Source: an uncultured Marinifilum sp. (GTDB lineage Bacteria > Bacteroidota > Bacteroidia > Bacteroidales > Marinifilaceae). From it: DNA of 64,000 bases. This document shows positions 17,399 to 27,402 of this stretch, piece after piece; within the stretch, counting starts at the first letter, position 1, and the number at the start of each line of letters is the position of its first letter. The DNA lies in the NCBI RefSeq assembly GCF_963677195.1, contig NZ_OY781918.1, positions 1,910,923 to 1,974,922 of the forward strand, written 5' to 3'. Below the pieces are notes generated by a model. It did not search any database. It was given only the letters and a program-made list of their open reading frames with translations, and had not been told where the DNA came from. Position numbers and translations under genes: made by a program.

Positions 17399-17482
17399 AT
17401 GAATTCGAACTCAATTATTATAAGTTTTATTCTCATTCTTGACCTCATTATTGAAGGATCAATAAGGAAGACTGTGTTATAA
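17399..17482 (+). CDS. leu leader peptide (attenuator)
   Basis: A 27-residue frame, ATG to TAA, with 8 Ile and 4 Leu including SIIISFILILDLII. Compared with the two ilv leaders it is richer in Leu and has only one Val, matching control of leucine genes. A terminator hairpin follows at 17511, and leuA starts 190 bases after the leader stop. Confidence 0.8.
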   Translation: MNSNSIIISFILILDLIIEGSIRKTVL

Positions 17483-17510
17483 TCTGAATATAGAAAACGA
17501 TCATAATACT

Positions 17511-17542
17511 AAGTTCTTCCAAAATGGAGGAACTTTTTTTTT
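17511..17542 (+). terminator. Attenuator terminator of the leu operon
   Basis: Ten-base-pair stem AAGTTCTTCC/GGAGGAACTT (one G-U), loop AAAAT, followed by T8-9. Lies between the leader peptide and leuA. Confidence 0.88.
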
Positions 17543-17672
17543 ATACCGATCAGAAAAATTAATAAGTCTGATAGAACAAATAAAATAATGATCGGCGAAA
17601 CATACTTTTACTCAATAGAAAAGAAGTGTTTCAACAAAAACTAATAGTCAATCACGTAACAAAACACGAAAC

Positions 17673-19166
17673 ATGAGTGATAAATTATTTATTTTCGATA
17701 CCACTTTAAGAGATGGTGAACAAGTCCCGGGATGTCAGCTTAATACAATTGAAAAAATTGAAGTTGCCAAAACTCTGGAAGCTCTTGGAGTTGACGTAAT
17801 CGAGGCGGGTTTTCCTGTTTCAAGTCCGGGAGATTTTCAATCGGTCGTCGAAATAGCTAAAGCAGTAAGTAATCCTACAATTTGTGCACTTACACGTGCC
17901 GTTGAAAAAGATATCGATGTTGCTGCCGAGGCTTTAAAATTTGCAAAGAGAGGAAGAATTCATACAGGAATAGGAACCTCACCTTATCATATCAAATCGA
18001 AATTAAATTCTAACCCCGATGAAATTCTTGAGCGTGCTGTTCGTGCGGTAAAATATGCCAAGCGTTATGTCGAGGATGTGGAGTTTTATGCCGAAGATGC
18101 CGGAAGATCAGAAAATGAATACCTGGCCAGAGTAGTTGAAGCTGTTATTGCAGCAGGAGCTACAGTTGTTAACATTCCTGATACAACAGGTTATTGTTTG
18201 CCATCGGAGTATGGAGCAAAGATAAAATACCTTATGGAGAATGTTTCTAATGTTCACAAAGCTATTTTATCAACTCATTGTCATAACGATTTAGGAATGG
18301 CAACAGCAAACTCCTTAAGTGGGGTTATTAATGGAGCCCGACAAGTTGAGGTAACCATTAATGGTATTGGTGAAAGGGCCGGAAATACTTCCTTAGAAGA
18401 GGTTGTAATGGCAGTTAAAACTCATCACGATTTGCCTTTATTTACCGATATTAAGTCGCAGGAAATTATTGGTGCCAGCCGATTAGTTTCTTCATTAATG
18501 AATATGCCTGTTCAGCCAAATAAAGCAATTGTAGGTAGAAATGCTTTTGCGCATTCTTCAGGTATTCATCAGGATGGGGTATTAAAAAATAGAGAAAACT
18601 ACGAAATTATAGATCCTGCAGATGTTGGAATTCAGGAATCTGCAATTGTATTAACAGCCAGAAGCGGAAGAGCAGCTTTAAATCACCATCTAAGCCAAAT
18701 GGGTTACGAGTTGTCTAAAGATCAACTGGATGATGCTTACAGCAGATTTTTGATAATGGCTGATCAAAAAAAGAATATTACAGAAAAAGATCTTTCCGAG
18801 TTAATGGGAGAAACAGATGATTTAGAGAAATCTGTAGAGTTAGAATTACTTCAGGTTGTATCAGGTAAGTCTACTATTCCCATGGCAACAGTTCATCTTA
18901 AAATTAAAGGAGAAAAATGTGCTGCTACTGCCGAAGGAAATGGACCAATAGATGCTTGTTTTAATGCTGTAAAAGAGTTGATTACTCAGAAATTTACATT
19001 GGGAGAGTTTCTTGTTCAGGCATTAACCCGTGGTAGCGATGATCTTGGTAAAGTTCATGTTCAGATAGAATACAAAGGATGTACTTATTACGGTTTTGGT
19101 GCCGATGTTGATATTATTACAGCCTCGGTCGAAGCTTTAGTAGATGCCTTATCCAAAGTAATTTAG
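17673..19166 (+). CDS. leuA: 2-isopropylmalate synthase
   Basis: First committed step of leucine synthesis, condensing acetyl-CoA with 2-oxoisovalerate. The 497-residue protein has the HMGL-type TIM barrel starting with [12 protein letters not shown] (9-20), the metal-binding HCHNDLG, and [12 protein letters not shown], followed by a linker and the C-terminal LeuA dimer domain (after about residue 370) that binds leucine for feedback inhibition. Heads leuA-leuC-leuD. A second, related synthase lies downstream at 21401, and the two should not be merged. Confidence 0.94.
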   Translation: MSDKLFIFDTTLRDGEQVPGCQLNTIEKIEVAKTLEALGVDVIEAGFPVSSPGDFQSVVEIAKAVSNPTICALTRAVEKDIDVAAEALKFAKRGRIHTGIGTSPYHIKSKLNSNPDEILERAVRAVKYAKRYVEDVEFYAEDAGRSENEYLARVVEAVIAAGATVVNIPDTTGYCLPSEYGAKIKYLMENVSNVHKAILSTHCHNDLGMATANSLSGVINGARQVEVTINGIGERAGNTSLEEVVMAVKTHHDLPLFTDIKSQEIIGASRLVSSLMNMPVQPNKAIVGRNAFAHSSGIHQDGVLKNRENYEIIDPADVGIQESAIVLTARSGRAALNHHLSQMGYELSKDQLDDAYSRFLIMADQKKNITEKDLSELMGETDDLEKSVELELLQVVSGKSTIPMATVHLKIKGEKCAATAEGNGPIDACFNAVKELITQKFTLGEFLVQALTRGSDDLGKVHVQIEYKGCTYYGFGADVDIITASVEALVDALSKVI

Positions 19167-19217
19167 TATAGTTATAAACAAAAATATTCAAATACAGAAT
19201 CGTATTAAAAGAATAAT

Positions 19218-20618
19218 ATGGAACCAAAAACACTATTTGATAAAGTTTGGGATGCTCACGTAGTTGAGAAGATTGACGGAGGTCCTAGTGTATTTTATAT
19301 CGATAAACATTTAATTCATGAAGTAACCAGTCCTCAGGCGTTTGCCGGATTGGAAGCCAGAGGATTAAAAGTTTTTCGTCCCGAAAAAACCATTGCTACA
19401 CCAGATCATAATATTCCTACCGAAAATCAACATCTAACAATTAAAGATGAGCTTTCGAGAAAGCAAGTGGAAACATTAACAGCAAATTGTAAGAATAATA
19501 ACATTACTCTTTACGGATTAAATCATCCATACAATGGAATTGTTCATGTTGTAGGTCCCGAATTAGGACATACCCAACCAGGAATGACTTTGGTTTGTGG
19601 CGATAGTCATACGTCTACTCATGGTGCTTTTGGAGCAGTTGCTTTTGGTATTGGTACATCAGAGGTGGAAATGGTATTGGCAACTCAGTGTATTTTGCAG
19701 CCTAAACCTAAAAAAATGCGAATTACTATCGATGGTAAATTGCAAAAAGGAGTTACAGCTAAAGATCTTACTCTTTATGTTATTTCTCAGTTGGGAACTG
19801 GCGGTGCAACCGGATATTTTGTTGAATATGCTGGTTCTGCCGTTAGCGGATTAAGCATGGAAGGTCGTATGACAGTTTGCAATATGAGTATCGAAATGGG
19901 TGCTCGTGGAGGTATGATTGCTCCTGATCAAACTACTTTCGATTATGTGGAAGGTCGCGAATTTGCTCCTAAAGGCGAAGAATGGACAAAAGCTGTTACC
20001 AAGTGGAAAGAATTAAAAACCGATGAGGGTGCAACATTCGATAAAGAGTATGTATTTAAAGCATCAGATATTGAACCAATGATAACTTATGGTACTAATC
20101 CGGGAATGGGAACAGCCATCTCAGGATCGATTCCTACAGCCGATAAGATTAAGGCTTCGGAACTTCCTACCTTCGAAAAATCATTGGAATACATGGGATA
20201 CAAACTAGGCGATCACTTACTCGGTAAAAAAGTAGATTATGTATTTGTAGGTAGTTGTACAAACGGTAGAATAGAAGATCTTAGGGTTCTTGCTTCGGCA
20301 GTTAAAGGAAAGCAAAAAGCAGAATCTGTAACCGCATGGATTGTTCCCGGATCGAAACAAGTTGAAAAACAAGCTCAAGAAGAAGGATTGGTTGAAATTT
20401 TAGAGGAAGCAGGATTTAAAATGCGCCAACCAGGATGTTCGGCTTGTTTAGCGATGAACGATGATAAGATTCCTGCAGGAAAATATAGCGTTTCTACTTC
20501 GAATAGAAATTTCGAAGGCCGACAAGGACCTGGCTCAAGAACAATGCTGGCTAGCCCATTAACAGCTGCCGCTGCTGCTATTACAGGAGTAATAACAGAT
20601 CCTAGAGAATTGTTTTAA
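19218..20618 (+). CDS. leuC: 3-isopropylmalate dehydratase large subunit
   Basis: Aconitase-family subunit that isomerises 2- to 3-isopropylmalate with LeuD. The three [4Fe-4S] ligands are visible: Cys347 in VGSCTNGR, and Cys407 and Cys410 in [10 protein letters not shown]. The 466-residue length is that of the bacterial type. The same LeuCD can also serve the citramalate route, relevant given the CimA-like gene in the same operon. Confidence 0.96.
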   Translation: MEPKTLFDKVWDAHVVEKIDGGPSVFYIDKHLIHEVTSPQAFAGLEARGLKVFRPEKTIATPDHNIPTENQHLTIKDELSRKQVETLTANCKNNNITLYGLNHPYNGIVHVVGPELGHTQPGMTLVCGDSHTSTHGAFGAVAFGIGTSEVEMVLATQCILQPKPKKMRITIDGKLQKGVTAKDLTLYVISQLGTGGATGYFVEYAGSAVSGLSMEGRMTVCNMSIEMGARGGMIAPDQTTFDYVEGREFAPKGEEWTKAVTKWKELKTDEGATFDKEYVFKASDIEPMITYGTNPGMGTAISGSIPTADKIKASELPTFEKSLEYMGYKLGDHLLGKKVDYVFVGSCTNGRIEDLRVLASAVKGKQKAESVTAWIVPGSKQVEKQAQEEGLVEILEEAGFKMRQPGCSACLAMNDDKIPAGKYSVSTSNRNFEGRQGPGSRTMLASPLTAAAAAITGVITDPRELF

Positions 20619-20636
20619 TAAAATATTTACAAATAT

Positions 20637-20675
20637 TTTTTAGCTGAAGGCTGACGGCTGTAAGCTAATCGCTTA
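20637..20675 (+). repeat. GCTGAAGGCTGACGGCT low-complexity spacer
   Basis: The leuC-leuD gap carries AGCTGAAGGCTGACGGCTG followed by TAAGCTAATCGCTTA, self-similar text ending just before the start codon. It differs in words but not in placement from the other operon spacers described in the findings. Confidence 0.4.
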
Positions 20676-20687
20676 AAAGATAAAAAT

Positions 20688-21269
20688 ATGCCAATAGATA
20701 AATTTACCGTACTGGAATCATCGTATGTGCCTCTTCCGGTAGAAAATGTAGATACAGATCAAATTATACCTGCACGATTCCTAAAAGCTACCAGCCGAGA
20801 AGGTTTTGGAGAGAATCTTTTTAGAGACTGGAGATTTGCTCCCGATGGAAGTCTGGTTGAAGATTTTGTTTTAAATAAACCGAACTACTCAGGAAAAATT
20901 CTTGTTGCAGGAAAAAATTTTGGTAGCGGATCATCACGAGAACATGCCGCATGGGCAGTTCACGATTATGGATTTAAGGTAGTTGTAAGTAGCTTTTTTG
21001 CAGATATTTTTAAAAATAATGCATTAAATAATGGTGTTTTACCTGTAATTGTTTCTGCCGATTTCCTTTCAAAAATATTTCAGGCTGTTGAGAAAGATAA
21101 CAATCAAAAAATTGTTGTTGATCTTGAGAAGCAAAGTATTTCTCTTAATGGGGAAAAAGAGGAATTTGAAATTAATCCTTATAAGAAAAACTGTTTGCTT
21201 AATGGTTTCGACGATATCGATTATTTATTAAACAAGAAAGAAAGTATAAAAGAATTTGAGGAAAAGTAA
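20688..21269 (+). CDS. leuD: 3-isopropylmalate dehydratase small subunit
   Basis: Swivel domain partner of LeuC. The 193-residue protein has the family opening with [14 protein letters not shown] and the active-site motif [16 protein letters not shown]. Directly after leuC, as expected. Confidence 0.96.
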   Translation: MPIDKFTVLESSYVPLPVENVDTDQIIPARFLKATSREGFGENLFRDWRFAPDGSLVEDFVLNKPNYSGKILVAGKNFGSGSSREHAAWAVHDYGFKVVVSSFFADIFKNNALNNGVLPVIVSADFLSKIFQAVEKDNNQKIVVDLEKQSISLNGEKEEFEINPYKKNCLLNGFDDIDYLLNKKESIKEFEEK

Positions 21270-21400
21270 TTGAATAAATGGGGCTTATGTGAATAAGTAT
21301 TGTGTTTCTGAACAAGAATTTGAAATAAAAATATTACAGAATATTCATTAATCCTCTTTTACTCATTAAAACATTTACTCATTAATACATTACTAACAGA

Positions 21401-22966
21401 ATGAACGAATTGCATAGCTTAGAAATAATGGATACCACTCTTCGGGATGGAGAGCAAACCTCCGGAGTAAGTTTTAATGCTGATGAAAAATTTGGGGTTG
21501 CAAAGCTAATGTTGCAATCCTTAAAGGTTGATCGGATAGAGGTTGCCTCGGCCAGAGTATCGGAGGGAGAATTTCAAGCTGTGCGTAGAATTACCAAATG
21601 GGCCAAAGAAAATAATTACCTAGATAAAATTGAAGTTCTGGGATTTATTGATGGCACAGAATCATTAGATTGGATTTATAAGAGTGGAGCCAGAGTAGTT
21701 AATTTACTAGCTAAAGGTTCTGTAAAACATTTGCAGGGACAGCTTAAGAAAACCAAAGAACAGCATGTTAAGGATATCAAAAAAGCAATTGCTTATGCTA
21801 ATAAATTAGAGATTCAGGTAAATCTTTATTTAGAAGATTGGTCGAATGGCATGATGACATCCAGAGATTATGTTTGGTATTTGATAGATGAATTGCAAAA
21901 GGAAAATATTAAAAGATTTATGTTACCCGATACTTTAGGGGTTATGAATCAAGTTCAATCATTCGATTTTTGTTATGCTTGTTGTGAAAGGTATCCTAAT
22001 TTGCATTTCGATTTTCATGCTCATAACGATTATGATTTGGCTCTGGCAAATGTATATTCGGCAGTGCTTGCTGGAGTACATGGAGTTCACACGACAGTTA
22101 ACGGATTAGGTGAACGAGCTGGTAATGCTCCTTTGGCATCGGTTATAGGAGTTGTAAAAGATCATTTATCTCGAAAGATTAATGTAAACGAAGAAAAAAT
22201 AAATACGGTTAGCCGTATTATAGAAACTTTTTCGGGCATAAGAATTCCTGCAAACAAACCTTTAGTTGGCGAAAATGTGTTTACTCAAACCTGTGGTGTG
22301 CATGCTGATGGTGATTCAAAAGACGATCTGTATTTTAACCGATTAATGCCCGAGCGATTTGGCCGAGAGCGAAAGTATGCTTTAGGAAAAACATCGGGCA
22401 AAGCCAATATCAAAAAGAATTTAGAAGAATTGGGAATGACTCTCGACGAGGAAATCATGAAAATGGTAACAAAGCGGGTAATCGAATTGGGAGACAAAAA
22501 AGAAAGGGTAACAACCGATGATCTTCCTTATATTGTTTCTGATGTATTAAACCATACAGTAGAAGAAATGCCAATTCAAATTAAGCATTACTCTTTATCT
22601 CTTTCGAAAGGAATGCGACCTTTTGCATCGGTTAATCTCGAAATAAATGGTGAAATGCACGAGGGAACTGCCTCGGGTGATGGACAATACGATGCTTTTA
22701 TGAATGCAATATGGAGTATTTATGAAAAAATTGGAAAAGATCGTCCGGTTTTAGCCGATTATTTGGTGCGAATTCCTCCGGGCGGTAAAACCGATGCTTT
22801 GGTAGAAACTTTAATTACCTGGAATTATAAAGGTAAGGAGTTTAAAACTCGCGGTTTGGATCCCGATCAGCTCGAAGCTGCAATAAAAGCAACTTCGCGA
22901 ATGCTTAATCTTCTCGAACAGCAGGATAATAAGTGTAGTGAACAATTAGTAAACAGTACAAAATAA
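21401..22966 (+). CDS. CimA-like / second isopropylmalate-synthase-family enzyme
   Basis: 521 residues, HMGL-type TIM barrel ([12 protein letters not shown] near residue 11, FHAHNDYDLA, NGLGERAGNAPL) followed by a C-terminal LeuA-type regulatory domain. It differs clearly from LeuA at 17673 (for example EVASARVSEGEF, and LYLEDWSNGMM in the barrel). Proteins of this type sit in the leuA-leuC-leuD-x-leuB order in Bacteroides. The likely role is (R)-citramalate synthase, giving 2-oxobutanoate for isoleucine from pyruvate and acetyl-CoA. Substrate is inferred from family and context only; a second isopropylmalate synthase is the alternative. Confidence 0.8.
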   Translation: MNELHSLEIMDTTLRDGEQTSGVSFNADEKFGVAKLMLQSLKVDRIEVASARVSEGEFQAVRRITKWAKENNYLDKIEVLGFIDGTESLDWIYKSGARVVNLLAKGSVKHLQGQLKKTKEQHVKDIKKAIAYANKLEIQVNLYLEDWSNGMMTSRDYVWYLIDELQKENIKRFMLPDTLGVMNQVQSFDFCYACCERYPNLHFDFHAHNDYDLALANVYSAVLAGVHGVHTTVNGLGERAGNAPLASVIGVVKDHLSRKINVNEEKINTVSRIIETFSGIRIPANKPLVGENVFTQTCGVHADGDSKDDLYFNRLMPERFGRERKYALGKTSGKANIKKNLEELGMTLDEEIMKMVTKRVIELGDKKERVTTDDLPYIVSDVLNHTVEEMPIQIKHYSLSLSKGMRPFASVNLEINGEMHEGTASGDGQYDAFMNAIWSIYEKIGKDRPVLADYLVRIPPGGKTDALVETLITWNYKGKEFKTRGLDPDQLEAAIKATSRMLNLLEQQDNKCSEQLVNSTK

Positions 22967-23030
22967 AACGAATATTTTAATGAGTTGATTTTTTTAGAAC
23001 TTACAACTCATATTTCAAATTTTATATAAA

Positions 23031-24101
23031 ATGACTTATAAAATAGCAGTATTGGCCGGCGATGGAATTGGCCCAGAAATAGTTGAACAAGCAAGAAAAG
23101 TAAGCGATGCGATTACTAAAAAATTTGGTCACGATTTTGAATATACCGAAGCGCTGGTAGGTGCTACTGCCATCGATCAGGTAGGAGATCCATATCCTGA
23201 TGATACGCATGAATTGTGTATGAAATCGGATGCTGTTCTTTTTGGTGCAATTGGCGATCCTAAATTCGATAACAATCCATCAGCTAAAGTTCGTCCAGAA
23301 CAAGGTTTATTGGCCATGCGTAAAAAATTAGGTTTATATGCTAATCTTCGTCCGGTAAATACTTTTAAATCATTAATTCACAAATCTCCTTTAAAAACAG
23401 AATTGGTCGATGGTGCCGATTTTATGTGTATTCGTGAGCTAACAGGCGGTATCTATTTTGGTCGTCCGCAAGGAAGAAGCGAAGATGGTAAAACAGCTTA
23501 CGATTCTTGTGTTTATACAGCAGAAGAAATTGAAAGAATTGTGCGTTTGGGATTTGAATATGCTGGAAAACGTCGCAAAAAATTAACCATTGTCGATAAA
23601 GCCAATGTATTGGCAACATCGAGATTATGGAGAGAAACAGCTCAAAAAATTGAGCCCGAATTTCCTGATATCGAAGTGGAATATATGTTTGTTGATAATG
23701 CGGCAATGCAATTAATTACTTGGCCAAAACGTTTCGATGTTATGGTTACAGAAAACATGTTTGGAGATATTCTTACCGATGAGGCGAGTGTAATTTCCGG
23801 ATCAATGGGAATGTTACCTTCTGCATCAATAGGTGTTCATACTTCTGTATTCGAACCAATTCATGGTTCTTATCCACAAGCTGCAGGTAAAAATATAGCT
23901 AACCCTTGTGCAACAGTTCTTTCGGCTGCAATGATGTTCGAATATGCATTTGGCATGATGAAAGAAGGTGCTTTAATTCGAGAGGCTGTTGATAAAGCTC
24001 TTGAAGCAGGAGTGGTAACAGAAGATATTGCCGATGGAAAAAAGGCTTACTCAACGAGCGAAGTTGGCGATTGGCTAGCAAATTACATTACGAATATATA
24101 G
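23031..24101 (+). CDS. leuB: 3-isopropylmalate dehydrogenase
   Basis: NAD-dependent oxidative decarboxylation of 3-isopropylmalate. The 356-residue protein shows [12 protein letters not shown] (10-21), the substrate-binding arginines in the segment around [10 protein letters not shown], and the LeuB signature [20 protein letters not shown]. It closes the leu set. In the citramalate route the same enzyme can oxidise methylmalate. Confidence 0.96.
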   Translation: MTYKIAVLAGDGIGPEIVEQARKVSDAITKKFGHDFEYTEALVGATAIDQVGDPYPDDTHELCMKSDAVLFGAIGDPKFDNNPSAKVRPEQGLLAMRKKLGLYANLRPVNTFKSLIHKSPLKTELVDGADFMCIRELTGGIYFGRPQGRSEDGKTAYDSCVYTAEEIERIVRLGFEYAGKRRKKLTIVDKANVLATSRLWRETAQKIEPEFPDIEVEYMFVDNAAMQLITWPKRFDVMVTENMFGDILTDEASVISGSMGMLPSASIGVHTSVFEPIHGSYPQAAGKNIANPCATVLSAAMMFEYAFGMMKEGALIREAVDKALEAGVVTEDIADGKKAYSTSEVGDWLANYITNI

Positions 24102-24127
24102 TTAGTAGTACACATCATAAGTGCTCT

Positions 24128-24159
24128 TAAGCCTGAGGAAATAGTTAACCTCAGGCTTA
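24128..24159 (+). terminator. Hairpin between leuB and ilvA
   Basis: Perfect 11-bp stem TAAGCCTGAGG/CCTCAGGCTTA with a 10-base loop. The following T run is short and broken (TTTAAGTTT), so it may be a partial terminator that lowers ilvA expression. Confidence 0.6.
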
Positions 24160-24180
24160 TTTAAGTTTAAAAAGGGGGAT

Positions 24181-25440
24181 ATGTCTAAAGAAAATTATTA
24201 TCCGCTTATGGCGGATATTGTGAAAGCAAGTAGAGTGGTTCAAGAGGTAGCACACACAGCTCCTCTTTTAAAAAATATGAATTTGTCTGTTAAGTTTCAG
24301 GCAAATATTCACCTGAAAAGGGAAGATCTGCAATTGGTTCGTTCCTATAAAATTAGAGGTGCCTTTAATAAAATTTCTTCTTTATCAAAAGAAGCATTAG
24401 CCAAGGGAATTGTTTGTGCCAGTGCGGGTAATCATGCTCAGGGAGTAGCCTATTCTTGTAATAAACTAAAATGTTCTGGTAAGGTGTATATGCCCGAAAC
24501 AACTCCTCGTCAGAAAATTAAGCAGGTTAAAATGTTTGGTGGCGAATTTGTCGAAATTATTTTATTTGGCGATACCTTCGACGATGCTGCAGCTAAAGCA
24601 ATGGCCGATGCAAAAGAACATTCCCAAACCATTATTCATCCTTTCGACGATCCTAAAATTATAGAAGGACAAGGAACCATTGGTCTTGAAATATTACAAC
24701 AATTAACAGAACCAATCGATTATCTGTTTTTACCAATTGGGGGTGGCGGATTAGCTTCTGGTGTGGGTGCATGGATAAAAGAATTTAGCCCGAATACTAA
24801 AATTATTGGTGTTGAACCAGAAGGTGCTCCTTCCATGAAATCAGCTTTTGAGAAGAATAACAATGTGGCATTGGATAGTATCGATCGTTTTGTTGATGGT
24901 GCGGCTGTAAGAAAAGTGGGTGATCTGACCTGGAAAATTTGCGAAAAGGTATTAGACGATGTTTTGGTCGTACCCGAAGGCTTAATATGTTCTACAATTC
25001 TTCAAATGTATAACGAAGATGCAATTGTTGCCGAACCAGCCGGAGCACTTTCCATTGCAGCATTGAACTTAATGAAAGATAAAATTAAGGGAAAGAATGT
25101 GGTTTGTGTGCTTAGCGGAAGTAATAACGACATTACCCGTATGGAAGAAATAAAAGAGCGAAGTTTGCTTTATGAGGGGTTAAAACATTACTTTTTAGTG
25201 CGTTTTCCGCAACGTTCTGGTGCTTTAAAAGAATTTGTTAACGATGTTCTCGATAGTGGCGATGATATAACTCATTTTGAGTACTACAAAAAGAGCAGTC
25301 GCGAAAAAGGACCTGCAGTTATTGGTATCGAAGTTCAAAACCCGAAAGATTTAAAGAGATTACAGAAACGAATGGCAGAGCGAAACTTTGTGTTCGAATA
25401 CTTAAATGATAAAACTGATTTATTTCAGTTTATTGTTTAA
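24181..25440 (+). CDS. ilvA: Threonine dehydratase (biosynthetic)
   Basis: PLP enzyme turning threonine into 2-oxobutanoate for isoleucine. In 419 residues the catalytic domain shows Lys57 in RSYKIRGAFNKI, SAGNHAQG and the phosphate-binding GGGGLASG. The C-terminal part (about 330-419, YFLVRFPQRSGALKEFV) is a single ACT-like regulatory domain, as in the shorter IlvA class. A strong AAAAAGGGGG ribosome-binding stretch ends 2 bases before ATG. Its presence beside a CimA-like gene implies two routes to 2-oxobutanoate. Confidence 0.94.
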   Translation: MSKENYYPLMADIVKASRVVQEVAHTAPLLKNMNLSVKFQANIHLKREDLQLVRSYKIRGAFNKISSLSKEALAKGIVCASAGNHAQGVAYSCNKLKCSGKVYMPETTPRQKIKQVKMFGGEFVEIILFGDTFDDAAAKAMADAKEHSQTIIHPFDDPKIIEGQGTIGLEILQQLTEPIDYLFLPIGGGGLASGVGAWIKEFSPNTKIIGVEPEGAPSMKSAFEKNNNVALDSIDRFVDGAAVRKVGDLTWKICEKVLDDVLVVPEGLICSTILQMYNEDAIVAEPAGALSIAALNLMKDKIKGKNVVCVLSGSNNDITRMEEIKERSLLYEGLKHYFLVRFPQRSGALKEFVNDVLDSGDDITHFEYYKKSSREKGPAVIGIEVQNPKDLKRLQKRMAERNFVFEYLNDKTDLFQFIV

Positions 25441-25464
25441 AATTAGTTTTAAGATATAATTTGG

Positions 25465-25496
25465 AGAGCTTTTCTTAATAAGATAAGCTCTTTTTT
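25465..25496 (+). terminator. Intrinsic terminator after ilvA
   Basis: Stem AGAGCTT/AAGCTCT around a partly paired 13-base loop, followed by T6. Marks the end of the branched-chain amino acid block. Confidence 0.8.
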
Positions 25497-25533
25497 ATTC
25501 ACTCATCATTTTTTCAATGATAAAGAAATATTA

Positions 25534-25541
25534 TACTTTTG
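25534..25541 (+). promoter_or_regulatory. Predicted -7 box for the TPR regulator
   Basis: TACTTTTG fits TAnnTTTG and lies 30 bases before the start codon, downstream of the ilvA terminator. Confidence 0.45.
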
Positions 25542-25570
25542 AGTGCAATAGATACTTAATCTGCTAAAAA

Positions 25571-27184
25571 ATGCTCCGAAATTTCTTTGTTCTTATTTTA
25601 TTAATTTATTACGGAATAAATTCTTCTTATTCTCAATATAATAATTCTAATAATCAGATAAATAATCCTAGTTATTATCTGCTGTTAAAAGATAGTATTG
25701 ATAATGCCAAGAAGGAGAAAATTAAGATTTTAACCGATTCACTATTTTTTTATACCACTCAGTCATCAACAAGAAATGAATTGCGTTTACTAAGCAATTT
25801 GGCCAAAGAATATGAATATTTTGTTTACGATTCGGCTTTTTATTATGGAAATCGTGCGCTTAAACTTTCTTATCAATTAAATGATCATTCGAAAATTGCA
25901 GAATCTAAGTCTAATTTAGCATTGGTTTTATTGCTAAAGGGATTGTACAAAGAAACTATAGATACGCTTCAAACTATTAAAGTTTCTGACTTATCTAAGC
26001 AAAAAAGAATTGATTTGTATGCGGTAACATATAGGGCATATTACGATTTATCGAATTCCAGATGGGGATATTATGCTCCAAAATATCGTAAGTTGGGGGA
26101 TAAATATGTTTCAAAAATTGTAAGAGAAGCTAATGCTGATTCATTTCAGTACAATCTAGCTCGGGCTTTAAAAGCATTGAATCATCAGGAAGATAAATTA
26201 GCTGTGAAGTACTACGAAAAGTTAGTAAACGAGTTTGACTTAGGACCACATCAAACAGCAATATGCCAAAGCGGATTGGGTGTTGCTTTTGGACGCTTGG
26301 GAAAGTTAGAGCAGGCAAAAAAGTGCATGAAAAAAGCCGTTATTGGTGATATTTTATCGGCAACAAAAGAAACATTGGCTGCCAAAATGTTAGCCGAAAT
26401 GCTATTTCACGAAGGAGACCTAGAGAAAGCTGATATGTATATTTCTGAGGCAAGAAAAGATGCTGAATTTTATGGTAGCAATGCCAGAAGACTCGAAATT
26501 TCATTTATTCAACCAGAAATTGAAGCTGCTGTAGTTGGAGAGCTCGAGAAGGAGAAAAAGCTGGTTATTAGGGTAGGATTTGTAATCTTAATTTTATTGC
26601 TTGTAATTATTATTTTGGCTCTGGTATTTTTTAAACAATTACAGGAATTAAAAAGAGCCAGAAAAGAAATAATTGAACGTAACGAAAATTTAAAAGTAGT
26701 AAATGAAAGTTTGCGCGAAGTAAGTAAAATTAAGGAAGAGTATGTGGGGTATTATTTCAATTTTAGTTCGCAGTTTATAGAGAAAATGGAAGGAATGAAA
26801 AAAGCCATTTCCCGACAGTTAATAACAAAGCAGTACGATGCAATTGAAAGCGAATTAAAAAACTACAATCCGAAGAAGGAACGAAAATATTTATTCGAAG
26901 ATTTTGATCGTATTTTCCTGAAACTATTTCCTGATTTTGTACTTAGATTTAATTTATTGTTTAAAGAGGACAATAGAATTATTTTAAAAGATAATCAAAG
27001 TTTAAATACCGATTTACGTATTTACGCATTAATACGTTTAGGCATAAACGACAACGAAAAAATTGCCAGTATTCTCAATTTCTCAGTGAATACAATTTAT
27101 ACCTACAAAACAAAAATTAAGAATCGTTCTTTTGTTCTAAACGACGATTTTGAGAAAAAAATCATGGAAATAAAATCCGTTTAA
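25571..27184 (+). CDS. DUF6377-type TPR membrane regulator
   Basis: Probable membrane-spanning transcription regulator of 537 residues. N-terminal signal peptide or anchor (residues 1-20), a helical TPR-like region in the periplasm (about 60-310), one strong membrane helix (about 333-352, VGFVILILLLVIIILALVFF), a coiled coil, and a cytoplasmic tail that ends in an HTH-like segment (IYALIRLGINDNEKIASILNFSVNTIYTYKTKIKNR shows the pattern in two parts). This plan matches DUF6377 proteins found beside carbohydrate-use genes in Bacteroidota. The next gene is a SusB-like GH97 enzyme, the likely target. Confidence 0.82.
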   Translation: MLRNFFVLILLIYYGINSSYSQYNNSNNQINNPSYYLLLKDSIDNAKKEKIKILTDSLFFYTTQSSTRNELRLLSNLAKEYEYFVYDSAFYYGNRALKLSYQLNDHSKIAESKSNLALVLLLKGLYKETIDTLQTIKVSDLSKQKRIDLYAVTYRAYYDLSNSRWGYYAPKYRKLGDKYVSKIVREANADSFQYNLARALKALNHQEDKLAVKYYEKLVNEFDLGPHQTAICQSGLGVAFGRLGKLEQAKKCMKKAVIGDILSATKETLAAKMLAEMLFHEGDLEKADMYISEARKDAEFYGSNARRLEISFIQPEIEAAVVGELEKEKKLVIRVGFVILILLLVIIILALVFFKQLQELKRARKEIIERNENLKVVNESLREVSKIKEEYVGYYFNFSSQFIEKMEGMKKAISRQLITKQYDAIESELKNYNPKKERKYLFEDFDRIFLKLFPDFVLRFNLLFKEDNRIILKDNQSLNTDLRIYALIRLGINDNEKIASILNFSVNTIYTYKTKIKNRSFVLNDDFEKKIMEIKSV

Positions 27185-27214
27185 CTCAATACATTATCTA
27201 TATTTTTTAAATAT

Positions 27215-27222
27215 TATCTTTG
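27215..27222 (+). promoter_or_regulatory. Predicted -7 box for the GH97 gene
   Basis: TATCTTTG fits TAnnTTTG. The 180-base leader between it and the GH97 start holds no hairpin that I could recognise. Confidence 0.4.
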
Positions 27223-27402
27223 ATGTAACTTGTTGTGCTATATTGTTTTGGTTCTGTTATTTAAGGAAAGTAGTCTATATTTCTTATTAGTATTTAGTTA
27301 ATTTTCTTATTCTGTCTTTATTTTGAAACTAAATCCCGAACTTACCCATTAAAGGATATTGTTCGGATATTATCAATTATTAACAATTAGTTTCAATCAA
27401 GT

